Shown here piece by piece: positions 1 through 6,514 of a DNA stretch of 10,725 bases. Source of the stretch: Rhodospirillaceae bacterium. Its GTDB lineage: Bacteria > Pseudomonadota > Alphaproteobacteria > UBA7985. Made by a program: the position numbers and the translations under genes. A model generated the notes under the pieces. The model had not been told where the DNA came from, did no database searches, and saw only the letters and a program-made list of their open reading frames with translations. The stretch spans positions 1 through 10,725 of the forward strand of contig PAFB01000040.1 in the NCBI GenBank assembly GCA_002700865.1, written 5' to 3'. How positions within the stretch are numbered: position 1 is the stretch's first letter; each line of letters begins with the position of its first letter.

Positions 1-123
1 CAGATGGGCCAGCGCGCAGCAGAAGAGTTGTTGGCGGAAATCAGGGAACCGGGGTCGGGAAATAGCGTTGAGTTGCTGACCCACATCATCAAACGCGGCT
101 CGCTCGCGTCCCCGTCTGTCTAG
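1..123 (+). CDS. LacI-family transcriptional regulator, C-terminal end (5' part outside window)
   Basis: The frame is open from base 1 to a TAG stop at 121-123, giving 40 residues of a protein that begins outside the window. The pattern MGQRAAEELLAEI, a short variable stretch, then VELLTHIIKRGS is the usual C-terminal end of LacI/GalR regulators: the last helix and strand of the periplasmic-binding-protein-like effector domain, ending in an 'R-x-S' type tail. The DNA-binding helix-turn-helix would lie outside the window. The gene points towards the comD-comE-oxidase operon and ends 25 bp from its 3' end. The AAGCGCTT-centred palindrome upstream of comD is the kind of site this family binds, so it is the obvious candidate regulator, probably releasing DNA when a pathway metabolite binds. 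The family call rests on a short tail only. Confidence 0.72.
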   Translation, partial: QMGQRAAEELLAEIREPGSGNSVELLTHIIKRGSLASPSV

Positions 124-148
124 AACCGGCAGCCTGTACTTAGGCGTT

Positions 149-1276
149 TTAACCGCTGAGAATAGCGGGGGAAGCTTGGGCTATGTCGGTCAGGCCAGTC
201 ATCGCCAGCGCAATCGACAATTCGGTTTTCACGCTGTCCCAGTATTCAGTCAGTCCCTGCTCCTGCCGCGCTGCGATGGCGAATTGCAGCGGGCGGCCAA
301 GAAAAGCAAAGTCAGCGCCCAACGCCAGAACCTTGAGCACGTCTTCGCCGGAGCGCAGCCCGCTGTCATATAGAACCGGAAAAGCCGCCCCAACCGCCGC
401 GCGGATCTTTGGCAAAGCTTCCACCGGCGATACACCGCCGTCCAACTGTCGGCCGCCATGGCTGGAGACCTGAATGCCATCAGCACCGCGCTGCTGCAGT
501 TCTGCCGCATCGCGCGGATCGAGCACGCCCTTGACCACCAAAGCGCCCGGCCACATGTCGCGCAACCGGTCAAAAAAGGTCCAATCCGCGCCAGCCCGGC
601 TCTCGGTCCGGTGAAACACAAACCCCCGCGCCTGATCTTTGGGGCCAAAGTTGCCCAAACTGGGCGCACCGCGGAGCAGCGACGTCAGGGACCAGCGCGG
701 ATGCAGGGCGAAATCGGTGAAGGTTCGGGGGCCCATGCGGAACGGCATCTTGAAGCCCTGCTTCAGTTCCCGTGGCCTGCGCCCGACTTCCGGCACATCG
801 ACGGTGAGCACGAGGGTTTGGTAGCCGACTTCTCTGGCGCGCTCGACCAGCTTGACCGTCCCGTCACCCGCCCCGCTGAAATAGAGCTGGAACCAGGCGC
901 GGCCCTCTGAGGCTGACCACACACGTTCCATGGACGTGGAGGCAACCGTCGAAAGCCCATGCGGCACCCCTTCCCGCGCCGCCAGCCGCGCCAGCATCAG
1001 GTCTGCGCCTGGCCAAGCCAGATTGCACATGCCCATGGGCGCAATGCCGACAGGCAGGTCGAAATCTTGCCCGAACAGTTTCGTGCTCAACCGTCTGTCG
1101 CGCACGTCCTGCAGGATGCGGGGTTGAAGTCGGGTTTCACGGAGCAAAGCGCGGTTGTGCGCTTCACCCTGCTCCTGTCCCGCGGCACCGTCGATATAGT
1201 CGAACACCAGCCGGGGCAGCACACGCCGCGCCCGCCGTCGGGCGTCTTCCGCATCCCTTATTGGCCCCGCAAACAT
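149..1276 (-). CDS. FMN-dependent alpha-hydroxy-acid oxidase/dehydrogenase (LldD/glycolate oxidase family)
   Basis: This 375-residue protein has the length and full TIM-barrel pattern of the FMN-dependent 2-hydroxy-acid oxidising family (glycolate oxidase, L-lactate dehydrogenase LldD, mandelate dehydrogenase), which converts 2-hydroxy acids to 2-oxo acids. The catalytic set is complete by alignment from memory: Tyr27 in FDYIDG, Tyr132 in WFQLYF, Asp160 in TVDVP, Lys249 in VVKG, and His273 and Arg276 in SSHGGRQLDG. The phosphate-binding end of the barrel (YDSGLRSGED and ALGADFAFLGRP) is also present. No signal peptide or membrane segment is visible, so it is probably cytoplasmic. It is the third gene of the operon, starting 5 nt after the comE stop. 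That position suggests its product feeds ComDE, so 3-sulfolactate is an attractive substrate, but substrate cannot be read from sequence. Lactate, glycolate or another 2-hydroxy acid remain possible. Confidence 0.93.
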   Translation of the reverse strand: MFAGPIRDAEDARRRARRVLPRLVFDYIDGAAGQEQGEAHNRALLRETRLQPRILQDVRDRRLSTKLFGQDFDLPVGIAPMGMCNLAWPGADLMLARLAAREGVPHGLSTVASTSMERVWSASEGRAWFQLYFSGAGDGTVKLVERAREVGYQTLVLTVDVPEVGRRPRELKQGFKMPFRMGPRTFTDFALHPRWSLTSLLRGAPSLGNFGPKDQARGFVFHRTESRAGADWTFFDRLRDMWPGALVVKGVLDPRDAAELQQRGADGIQVSSHGGRQLDGGVSPVEALPKIRAAVGAAFPVLYDSGLRSGEDVLKVLALGADFAFLGRPLQFAIAARQEQGLTEYWDSVKTELSIALAMTGLTDIAQASPAILSG

Positions 1277-1281
1277 GCCGA

Positions 1282-1836
1282 TCAGGCCTTTACCGCACCC
1301 ATGAAGCGGTCGCGGATGCTGACGGGGTCCATGGTGATCACCGGAACCTTGATGTTCCCGGACTCACACTTGGACACGATGATCGTCATCTTGTCCGAAG
1401 CAATGGCATCTTTAACCGCTTGCACAGTGTCTTCCGCGCTGCACTCAACGACCGTCTCGCAGCCACAGGCCGAAGCCACCGCCGCCAGCGAGGTTTTCTT
1501 TCCGGCATAGGTCGGCTGATCGCCGGTTGAGCCGTAGGAGCCGTTGTCGATGATCAACAGGATGAAGTTGTCAGCAACATTGTTTGCGATTGTGGGCAAA
1601 GTGCCGAAGTTGGTCAGGACTGAGCCGTCACCGTCGATCGAGATGACTTTCTTGTCCTGCGCCAGCGCCAGACCCAGCCCAATCGAGGACGCCAGCCCCA
1701 TGGTGCCCAACATATAGAAATTGGTCGCGCGGTCGTCGATCAGGTGCAATTCCTGACTGGGCAGACCGATGTTACAGATGACCAGATGGTCGGCGAGAGT
1801 TGGGGCGAGTTCACGTAAAACGTCAGAGCGGATCAT
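1282..1836 (-). CDS. comE: Sulfopyruvate decarboxylase, beta subunit (TPP-binding)
   Basis: This 184-residue protein is a stand-alone C-terminal thiamine-diphosphate domain. It carries the metal-TPP motif GDGSVLTNFGTL (GDG at 69-71) closed about 26 residues later by IDNGSYGSTG (residues 96-105), and a GTMGLASSIGLGLA segment (44-57). This is the ComE half of two-subunit sulfopyruvate decarboxylase, which turns 3-sulfopyruvate into sulfoacetaldehyde and CO2, in coenzyme M synthesis in methanogens and in sulfonate breakdown in bacteria. ComE of methanogens is of similar size. The gene starts with ATG only 3 nt after the comD stop, as expected for two subunits made together. Phosphonopyruvate decarboxylase is a close relative but is usually one chain carrying both domains; the split form favours sulfopyruvate. 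Related 2-oxo acids cannot be excluded. Confidence 0.87.
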   Translation of the reverse strand: MIRSDVLRELAPTLADHLVICNIGLPSQELHLIDDRATNFYMLGTMGLASSIGLGLALAQDKKVISIDGDGSVLTNFGTLPTIANNVADNFILLIIDNGSYGSTGDQPTYAGKKTSLAAVASACGCETVVECSAEDTVQAVKDAIASDKMTIIVSKCESGNIKVPVITMDPVSIRDRFMGAVKA

Positions 1837-1839
1837 GGT

Positions 1840-2337
1840 TTAGTACCCCTTCCAGAATGTGGCATCGGTCAGAATGGCAACGGGCTTGTTGCACATGAAT
1901 GTGTACTTCAGGATCTTATCCAACTCCTCCACGTCCTCTTCCCGATGGAAGTGGTAGGTGGGAATGTTCAGCTGGGCCAACAGCGCCTTAGTATGCACCG
2001 CCATTTCGACCTGACAGGCAACCGGCTCGCCTAACTCTCCGCGATAGGAAATCAGCATGGGCAAGGGCATCCGGTAGAACTGTGTCAAAGTCACCAGCGT
2101 GTTGATTGTCACGCCAATCGCCGTGTTTTGCATGATGATCGCAGGCCGCTTGCCGCCCATGAAGGCACCCGCACACAGGCCCATGCCCTCGTCTTCCTTG
2201 TTCGCCGGAATGTGGTAGATGTCGGGGCTTGCCTCGACCGCATCAATCACGCCGGCAAGCTGCTTGCACGGAACCGTTGTCACAAAACTGATGTCATTGG
2301 CGACCATGTCGCTGACGATCTTTGCGTTTATATCCAC
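1840..2337 (-). CDS. comD: Sulfopyruvate decarboxylase, alpha subunit (TPP pyrimidine-binding domain)
   Basis: This 165-residue protein is the partner of ComE, carrying the N-terminal pyrimidine-binding domain of the decarboxylase. Residues 44-55 (PANKEDEGMGLC) hold the conserved Glu (probably Glu48) that activates the cofactor, followed by AGAFMGGKRPAIIMQNTAIG and a YRMPLPMLISYRGELGEP segment, all typical of ComD/phosphonopyruvate decarboxylase N-halves. I place the start at the GTG at 2337-2335 because GAGGG lies 8 nt before it and the protein then begins VDINAKIVSDM, where family homology starts. A longer reading to 2415 adds 26 residues that do not resemble the family and would put the operator palindrome inside the gene. 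It is the first gene of the comD-comE-oxidase operon. The product is expected to be cytoplasmic and to form a mixed complex with ComE. Confidence 0.86.
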   Translation of the reverse strand: MDINAKIVSDMVANDISFVTTVPCKQLAGVIDAVEASPDIYHIPANKEDEGMGLCAGAFMGGKRPAIIMQNTAIGVTINTLVTLTQFYRMPLPMLISYRGELGEPVACQVEMAVHTKALLAQLNIPTYHFHREEDVEELDKILKYTFMCNKPVAILTDATFWKGY

Positions 2338-2345
2338 CCTGTTTT

Positions 2346-2350
2346 CCCTC
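2346..2350 (-). promoter_or_regulatory. Ribosome binding site that fixes the comD start
   Basis: GAGGG on the minus strand, 8 nt before the GTG start of comD at 2337. No comparable site supports the longer reading. Confidence 0.7.
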
Positions 2351-2362
2351 AAAATAACTGCG

Positions 2363-2378
2363 ATGTAAGCGCTTGCAT
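2363..2378. promoter_or_regulatory. LacI-type operator palindrome upstream of comD
   Basis: ATGTAAGCGCTTGCAT is a 16-bp palindrome with one mismatched base pair and an AAGCGCTT core. LacI/GalR operators characteristically have a central CG flanked by AA-x and x-TT in an even-spaced palindrome. Its edge is 25 bp upstream of the comD GTG, so a bound repressor would block transcription of comD-comE-oxidase. A LacI-family gene ends at the other side of this operon (base 123), which makes it the natural partner. No second copy of this core was noticed elsewhere in the window. The site is seen directly; the regulator pairing is inferred. Confidence 0.72.
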
Positions 2379-2454
2379 AACACGCACCCCGTGTTTCTGA
2401 AAGCCAGCGTGTCAACGGATCAGGGGCGCGGATTTGCGATAACTGTTACCAGAC

Positions 2455-2482
2455 CTGACGGAACCAGTGCCAGCGCGATAAT
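2455..2482 (+). promoter_or_regulatory. Candidate sigma-70 promoter for the acyl-CoA dehydrogenase
   Basis: CTGACG (2455-2460; 4 of 6 to TTGACA) is separated by 16 nt from GATAAT (2477-2482; 5 of 6 to TATAAT). Transcription would start near 2489 and give a leader of about 125 nt. The near-palindrome GATAACTGTTACC at 2438-2450 lies immediately upstream and might bind a regulator. The -10 is good and the -35 moderate; alphaproteobacterial promoters often deviate, so this is tentative. Confidence 0.33.
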
Positions 2483-2615
2483 GTCAGCCTACCCATGACA
2501 GCACCATGCCTCTAGGGCTAGCGTACCAGCGACCCCATGCCTTGTGGCGCCAACCCGGGGAAGATCGGGACCGAGCCGCAGGGATCGAGGCTTAGACAAG
2601 AGCAGAGACGCAACC

Positions 2616-3761
2616 ATGTTCCAACTCTCCGAAGAACAAAGGCTCATCATCGACGCGGCCAAGGCCTTCACCGACGATCGCCTGCGCCCCAATGCCGAGC
2701 ATTGGGACCAGAACCGCATTCTCGACCGAGACGTACTGGTTGAGCTTTGCAGTCTGGGGTTTGGTGGCATTTATACCGCCGAGCAGCACGGCGGCTCAGG
2801 TCTGGGTCGGCTGGAAGCAGCGATGATCTTTGAACAGCTTTCCAAAGGATGCATCGGCCACGCGACCTTTTTGACCATTCACAATATGGCGGCTTGGATG
2901 GTGGACCGTTTTGGCAGCGAGGCCCTGCGGGCGCGCTATGTCGGGCCCATGGTTCGGGGGGAGATGATAACTTCCTACTGCCTGACTGAACCAAACAACG
3001 GTTCCGATGCTGCCAATCTGACCACCCGCGCGGAAAGCGATGGTGACGGCTACGTGATCAATGGGGCCAAAGTGTTCATTTCAGGTGCAGGCTTCTCTGA
3101 TCTCTACATCGTCATGGCCCGCTCAGAGGGACTAGGGCCACGCGGGATATCGGCCTTTCTGGTCGAGCGTGATACGCCGGGACTGAGCTTTGGTCCGAAT
3201 GAGCGCAAAATGGGGTGGAATGCTCAGCCTACAGCGATGGTCACTCTCGATAATTGCCGGATCCCTGCCAGCAATCGGTTAGGCGATCCCGGTCAGGGGT
3301 TCAGTTTTGCCATGCAAGGTCTGAACGGTGGGCGGGTGAATATCGCCGCCTGCTCGCTGGGTGGTGCGCAGGAAGCCATGGATCGCGCCTTGCGCTACAG
3401 CCGCGAACGCAAGCAATTCGGGCAGGCCATCGGCGACTTTCAGAATACGGCCTTTAAACTCGCCGATATGGAAACCAACCTGCAGGCCTCCCGCCTGTTC
3501 CTCTACGCGGCTGCGCAAGCCATGGATAACCAGACCGGCGACATCGCCACGCAAAACGCCATGGCAAAGCGATTTGTAACCGACGCTTGCTTCGACGTGG
3601 CCAATCAGGCGCTGCAGATCCACGGCGGCTACGGCTATCTCGCCGATTACGGGATCGAGCGGATTGTTCGGGACTTACGGGTGCATCAGATTCTCGAAGG
3701 CACCAACGAGATCATGCGAGTCATGATCGCCCGTGCGCTCAGCCAGCATGAGGCTGGCTAG
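2616..3761 (+). CDS. Acyl-CoA dehydrogenase, isobutyryl-CoA dehydrogenase-like
   Basis: This 381-residue FAD enzyme would introduce a 2,3-double bond into an acyl-CoA, passing electrons to ETF. Visible landmarks are the substrate/FAD segment YCLTEPNNGSDAANL (121-135), NGAKVFISGAG (149-159), RKQFGQAIGDFQ (265-276), QIHGGYGYLADYGIER (334-349) and the catalytic Glu361 in ILEGTNEIMR. The stretches GGRVNIAACSLG and QALQIHGGYGYL closely match isobutyryl-CoA dehydrogenase (ACAD8 type, valine catabolism), so a short branched acyl-CoA is the likeliest substrate. I chose the ATG at 2616 because the family begins with an F-x-L-S/T-E-E-Q-like N-terminus; an in-frame extension to 2544 adds 24 unrelated residues. 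It stands alone on the plus strand between two leftward operons, with its own candidate promoter. Whether it serves the neighbouring pathways or valine breakdown is unknown. Confidence 0.92.
   Translation: MFQLSEEQRLIIDAAKAFTDDRLRPNAEHWDQNRILDRDVLVELCSLGFGGIYTAEQHGGSGLGRLEAAMIFEQLSKGCIGHATFLTIHNMAAWMVDRFGSEALRARYVGPMVRGEMITSYCLTEPNNGSDAANLTTRAESDGDGYVINGAKVFISGAGFSDLYIVMARSEGLGPRGISAFLVERDTPGLSFGPNERKMGWNAQPTAMVTLDNCRIPASNRLGDPGQGFSFAMQGLNGGRVNIAACSLGGAQEAMDRALRYSRERKQFGQAIGDFQNTAFKLADMETNLQASRLFLYAAAQAMDNQTGDIATQNAMAKRFVTDACFDVANQALQIHGGYGYLADYGIERIVRDLRVHQILEGTNEIMRVMIARALSQHEAG
3741..3759. terminator. Hairpin over the acyl-CoA dehydrogenase stop, possible weak terminator
   Basis: AGCCAGC and GCTGGCT form a perfect 7-bp stem around the loop ATGAG, reaching the first base of the TAG stop at 3759-3761. 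It lies at a convergent gene junction, where a shared terminator would be useful, but neither strand has a proper T-run after it (only TTT some 11 nt downstream on the plus strand). Codon constraint could also have produced it. Confidence 0.22.
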
Positions 3762-3803
3762 CGCGGCTGTTTCAGTGAAGATTGCTGCTCGGCCGAAGCT
3801 GGC

Positions 3804-4733
3804 TCAGCGCAGGTCCTTAACGGCTTTGAGATGGGCAACGATCAAGGCGTCGCGCTTGGTACTCAGCGCGTCCACACCCCGGCCCTTCGCCTCGTCAGCG
3901 ACCCCCTGCCCGAGCTTTTCTGCGACCTCAGCGGTGATTTGTGGCGTGCCCAGATCGTCCCACCAGCGATGGAAGCTGTCAGCGTAGCGGTTGCAGAATT
4001 CAGCAAGACCGCCTGCGCCCGCGCCCAGCGAAAACAGCATATGCGGCCCCATAGCGCCCCAGCGCAGACCCGGACCGGCCCAAACCGCGGTGTCCACGTC
4101 CTCGACACTGGCAACGCCCTCGTTGACCAAATGGATCGCCTCGCGCCACAGGGCGGCTTGCAGGCGGTTGGCGACGTGGCCGGGTACTTCTTTGTTCACC
4201 CGTATCGTGACCTTACCAACCTCCCGGTAAAAAGCCTCAGCATCCAATAGTGCCGCCGGGTCGTTGCGTTCGTTGCCGATGACCTCGACCAGCGGCACCA
4301 GATGCGGCGGGTTGAAGGGGTGACCGAGCACAAAACGTGCAGGATTCTCCCAGCCGGCTTGCATTTCCTTCACCATCAAACCCGAAGCCGAAGAGGATAC
4401 AACCGCGCTGGCTTTCAAGTGTGGCTCGATGCGCTGATACAGTTCGAGCTTGATGGGTAGGCGCTCAGGCACGTTTTCCTGCACAAAATCAGCCCCGACA
4501 ACGGCCGCCTCCGGTGTGGCGGCAAAGCTCAGTGCGCCCCGACGGCCCTCCGCAGCCAAACCGATTTCAAGCAGCGTCGGCCAAGCTTTCTCAACGTAAT
4601 CAGTCACCTCGCCCTCAACGTTGTCAGCAACGTCAAAGACGCAGACGTCCTTGCCTGCGGCCAGAAACAAAGCAGTCCAGCTTGCGCCGATAACGCCTGC
4701 GCCCAGCACGGCGGTTTTGTCGAAGTTTGCCAT
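3804..4733 (-). CDS. 3-hydroxyacyl-CoA dehydrogenase family, carnitine 3-dehydrogenase-like
   Basis: This 309-residue NAD-dependent enzyme would oxidise a 3-hydroxy acid or its CoA ester to the 3-oxo form. The Rossmann motif GAGVIG is at 11-16, with Asp34 after beta-2 (VFDVAD) favouring NAD. The catalytic set of the family is visible: the SSSASG segment (113-118), His138 in GHPFNPPHLVPLVE, Glu150, and Asn189 in HVANRL. The single-domain length and the GLRWGAMGPHM segment (222-232) place it with carnitine dehydrogenase, lambda-crystallin and L-gulonate dehydrogenase-type members rather than fatty-acid FadB. Carnitine dehydrogenase is a regular partner of BKACE in carnitine breakdown (CdhA with CdhC), and a BKACE lies two genes upstream in the same operon. 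The start ATG overlaps the preceding SDR stop (TAATG), implying coupled translation. Last gene of the operon. The substrate is probably a carnitine-like beta-hydroxy acid, not proven. Confidence 0.85.
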   Translation of the reverse strand: MANFDKTAVLGAGVIGASWTALFLAAGKDVCVFDVADNVEGEVTDYVEKAWPTLLEIGLAAEGRRGALSFAATPEAAVVGADFVQENVPERLPIKLELYQRIEPHLKASAVVSSSASGLMVKEMQAGWENPARFVLGHPFNPPHLVPLVEVIGNERNDPAALLDAEAFYREVGKVTIRVNKEVPGHVANRLQAALWREAIHLVNEGVASVEDVDTAVWAGPGLRWGAMGPHMLFSLGAGAGGLAEFCNRYADSFHRWWDDLGTPQITAEVAEKLGQGVADEAKGRGVDALSTKRDALIVAHLKAVKDLR

Positions 4734-5521
4734 TAGAATAATCCCGGATTGAGCGGCGAAGCGGCTGTCATGCCGCCGTCGATGGTAAACAACTGGCCGG
4801 TCGCGAAAGCAGCCTCGTCAGACGCCAGCCAAGCGGCCATGGCCGCGATGTCCGCAGGTTCTCCAAACCGCCCTGCAGGATGACGCGCCAGAGCGTCCGC
4901 TTTGGCGGCCTCAGGGCTCCCCCCAGCGGCAAAAGCGGCGTCTGCCATCCCCGTCATGATCCAACCGGGGCAGATCGCGTTGCAGCGGACCGCCGGACCA
5001 TGATCAACCGCGATCGACCGGGTCAGTCCGTGAACAAAGGCTTTGGACGCATTATAGAGTGCCAGTCCGGGGTCGGCTGTGGTGCCTGAGATTGAACCGA
5101 TATTGATGATCGACCCGCCATGGCTCATCTTGGGAATGAAGGCTCGGCACATGAGAAAAACGCCCTTGGCATTGGCGCCCATCAGCCTGTCCCAGTCAGC
5201 GTCTGTGGTGTCGAGCACGGTTTTCTCGATCTGAACCCCAGCGTTATTGACCAGAATATCCAAGCCATCAAAAGCCGCTGCCAAAGCCTGCACCGCACCG
5301 GGGTCTGAAACGTCCGAACCGTACCACTGGAAATGATTGGGCAGCTCATCGGGGCGCTGGCCCCGTCCAGTGATGGCAACCTGAGCGCCCTCAGCATGGA
5401 AGCGCTCGGCAATTCCATGGCCGATGCCTTGTCGCCCGCCCGTTACCAAGGCCCGTTTTCCGGCTAGTCGCCCGCCCCTACTCACCGGTTCTCCATCATT
5501 CAGCACCTTATCTTGCCTCAC
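4733..5521 (-). CDS. Short-chain dehydrogenase/reductase (SDR), copy A
   Basis: A classical SDR of 262 residues as drawn. Numbered from the GTG at 5521, it has the cofactor motif TGGRQGIG (27-34), NNAG (92-95), active-site Asn117, Ser143 and Tyr156-x3-Lys160, and PGW at 185-187. Arg53 after beta-2 (TGRG) hints at NADP(H). It would interconvert an alcohol and a ketone or aldehyde. The start is uncertain: the GTG at 5521 lacks a clear ribosome site, whereas the GTG at 5485 has GGAG 5 nt ahead and gives a typical 250-residue SDR beginning SRGGRLAGKRALVTGG. It shares long signatures with the second SDR of this operon (6515-7306), including a GV-x-IEKT motif after NNAG, so the two probably arose by duplication. 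It follows the BKACE stop by 36 nt (108-base-free of other genes) and overlaps the next start by one base. Confidence 0.88.
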   Translation of the reverse strand: MRQDKVLNDGEPVSRGGRLAGKRALVTGGRQGIGHGIAERFHAEGAQVAITGRGQRPDELPNHFQWYGSDVSDPGAVQALAAAFDGLDILVNNAGVQIEKTVLDTTDADWDRLMGANAKGVFLMCRAFIPKMSHGGSIINIGSISGTTADPGLALYNASKAFVHGLTRSIAVDHGPAVRCNAICPGWIMTGMADAAFAAGGSPEAAKADALARHPAGRFGEPADIAAMAAWLASDEAAFATGQLFTIDGGMTAASPLNPGLF

Positions 5522-5557
5522 ACTCGCTTTACCTGACCTGCCAGCTTGGATGCTGGC

Positions 5558-6493
5558 CTAAAAACCGACCTGATCGCCGCCTTTGAGCCCGAGACGCTCG
5601 CGCGCTTGCTCGGGCGTTGCGACTTCCAGGCCGAGGGTTTCGATAATCGTCCGTATCTTCCGCACTTGATCCGCATTGCTGTGCGCCAGCTTGCCCGGCC
5701 CGATATAGAGGCTGTCCTCCAGCCCTACGCGCAGATTACCGCCCAGCATCGCTGCCTGAGTGCCAAAGTTCATCTGATGCCGCCCTGCGGCCAGCACCGA
5801 CCATTCGTAGTCATCGCCAAACAGCTTCTGCGCAATGGTGTGCATGTGCATCAGGTTATCGAGGTCAGCCCCGACACCGCCAAGCACGCCGAACACCATC
5901 TGTACAAAAAACGGCGGTTCGACCCAGCCCTGATCCATCAACCAGGCGAGGTTATAAAGGTGCCCGAGATCGTAGCACTCGAACTCGAACTTGGTGCCGT
6001 GGCCCTGCCCCAGTTCTTTGACCACGTACTCCATGTCCGCAAAGGTGTTGCGGAAGATAAAGTCGCGGGTCATTTCCAGAAATTCCGGCTCCCAGTCATG
6101 CTGCCACTGGCTGTATTTGTCTGCCATTGGGAAGATGCCGAAATTCATGGAGCCGACGTTCAGCGACGCCATTTCCGGGCTTGCTGTCGCGGCCGCGCGC
6201 AAGCGTTCTTCCCGCGTCATCCCCAAACCGCCGCCGGTGGATACGTTCATCACCGCGTCTGTGGACTGCTTGATGCGTGGCAGGAAGTCCATGAACAACT
6301 TGGGATCAGGGTCAGGCCTGCCGGTTTCCGGGTTGCGGGCGTGCAGATGGATAATCGATGCCCCAGCCTCGGCGGCCTCAATCGAGGCGGTGGCGATCTC
6401 ATCCGGGGTCACGGGCAAGTGCGGGCTCATGGTCGGGGTGTGGATACCGCCGGTAACGGCGCAGGTGATAATGACGGGTTTGCTGCTGGCCAT
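5558..6493 (-). CDS. Beta-keto acid cleavage enzyme (BKACE, DUF849)
   Basis: This 311-residue TIM-barrel enzyme belongs to the BKACE/Kce family, which condenses a beta-keto acid with acetyl-CoA and splits it into acetoacetate and a shortened acyl-CoA. Key positions are conserved: the zinc-binding IHLHAR (His49, His51), Ser85 in NVSTGGG, and RVGLED (Arg255, Glu259 as third zinc ligand, Asp260), with the same spacing as in 3-keto-5-aminohexanoate cleavage enzyme. The N-terminus (PVIITCAVTGGIHTP) is also typical. Family members act on different beta-keto acids; dehydrocarnitine cleavage to glycine-betainyl-CoA is a known one and fits the carnitine dehydrogenase-like gene two positions downstream. 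The Glu-Asp-Ser-Leu (rather than Glu-Asp-Asn) after RVGL is a small variation near the active site. The gene starts 21 nt after the preceding SDR stop, with GGAG about 8 nt before the ATG. Confidence 0.93.
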   Translation of the reverse strand: MASSKPVIITCAVTGGIHTPTMSPHLPVTPDEIATASIEAAEAGASIIHLHARNPETGRPDPDPKLFMDFLPRIKQSTDAVMNVSTGGGLGMTREERLRAAATASPEMASLNVGSMNFGIFPMADKYSQWQHDWEPEFLEMTRDFIFRNTFADMEYVVKELGQGHGTKFEFECYDLGHLYNLAWLMDQGWVEPPFFVQMVFGVLGGVGADLDNLMHMHTIAQKLFGDDYEWSVLAAGRHQMNFGTQAAMLGGNLRVGLEDSLYIGPGKLAHSNADQVRKIRTIIETLGLEVATPEQARERLGLKGGDQVGF

Positions 6494-6514
6494 GGTGCTG
6501 CTCCGGTCGCCCCC

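Larger units (their letters stand above)
2338..2615. other. Divergent control region between comD (-) and the acyl-CoA dehydrogenase (+)
   Basis: These 278 bases hold no convincing gene. They contain the comD ribosome binding site, the LacI-type operator at 2363-2378, an inverted pair ACACGC/GCGTGT (2380-2385 and 2407-2412), a near-palindrome GATAACTGTTACC at 2438-2450, and a candidate rightward promoter at 2455-2482. A perfect TTGACA lies on the minus strand at 2415-2410, but no -10 hexamer sits at the usual distance. The right-hand 130 bases would be a long leader for the acyl-CoA dehydrogenase. Confidence 0.6.

Noticed and set aside
124..148. Terminator between the LacI-family gene and the oxidase gene
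   Set aside because: Only a 4-bp GCCT/AGGC stem followed by GTTTT is present; too weak to annotate.
1840..2415. ComD/ComE as phosphonopyruvate decarboxylase
   Set aside because: That enzyme is usually a single chain and accompanies phosphoenolpyruvate mutase, which is absent; the split-subunit form favours sulfopyruvate, although substrate is unproven.
2544..2615. N-terminal extension of the acyl-CoA dehydrogenase
   Set aside because: The 24 extra residues are Arg/Ser/Gly-rich and not part of the family fold; the ATG at 2616 gives the normal length.
3762..3803. TCGGCCGA palindrome in the convergent gap
   Set aside because: A short self-complementary octamer with no T-run or promoter context; expected by chance in GC-rich DNA.
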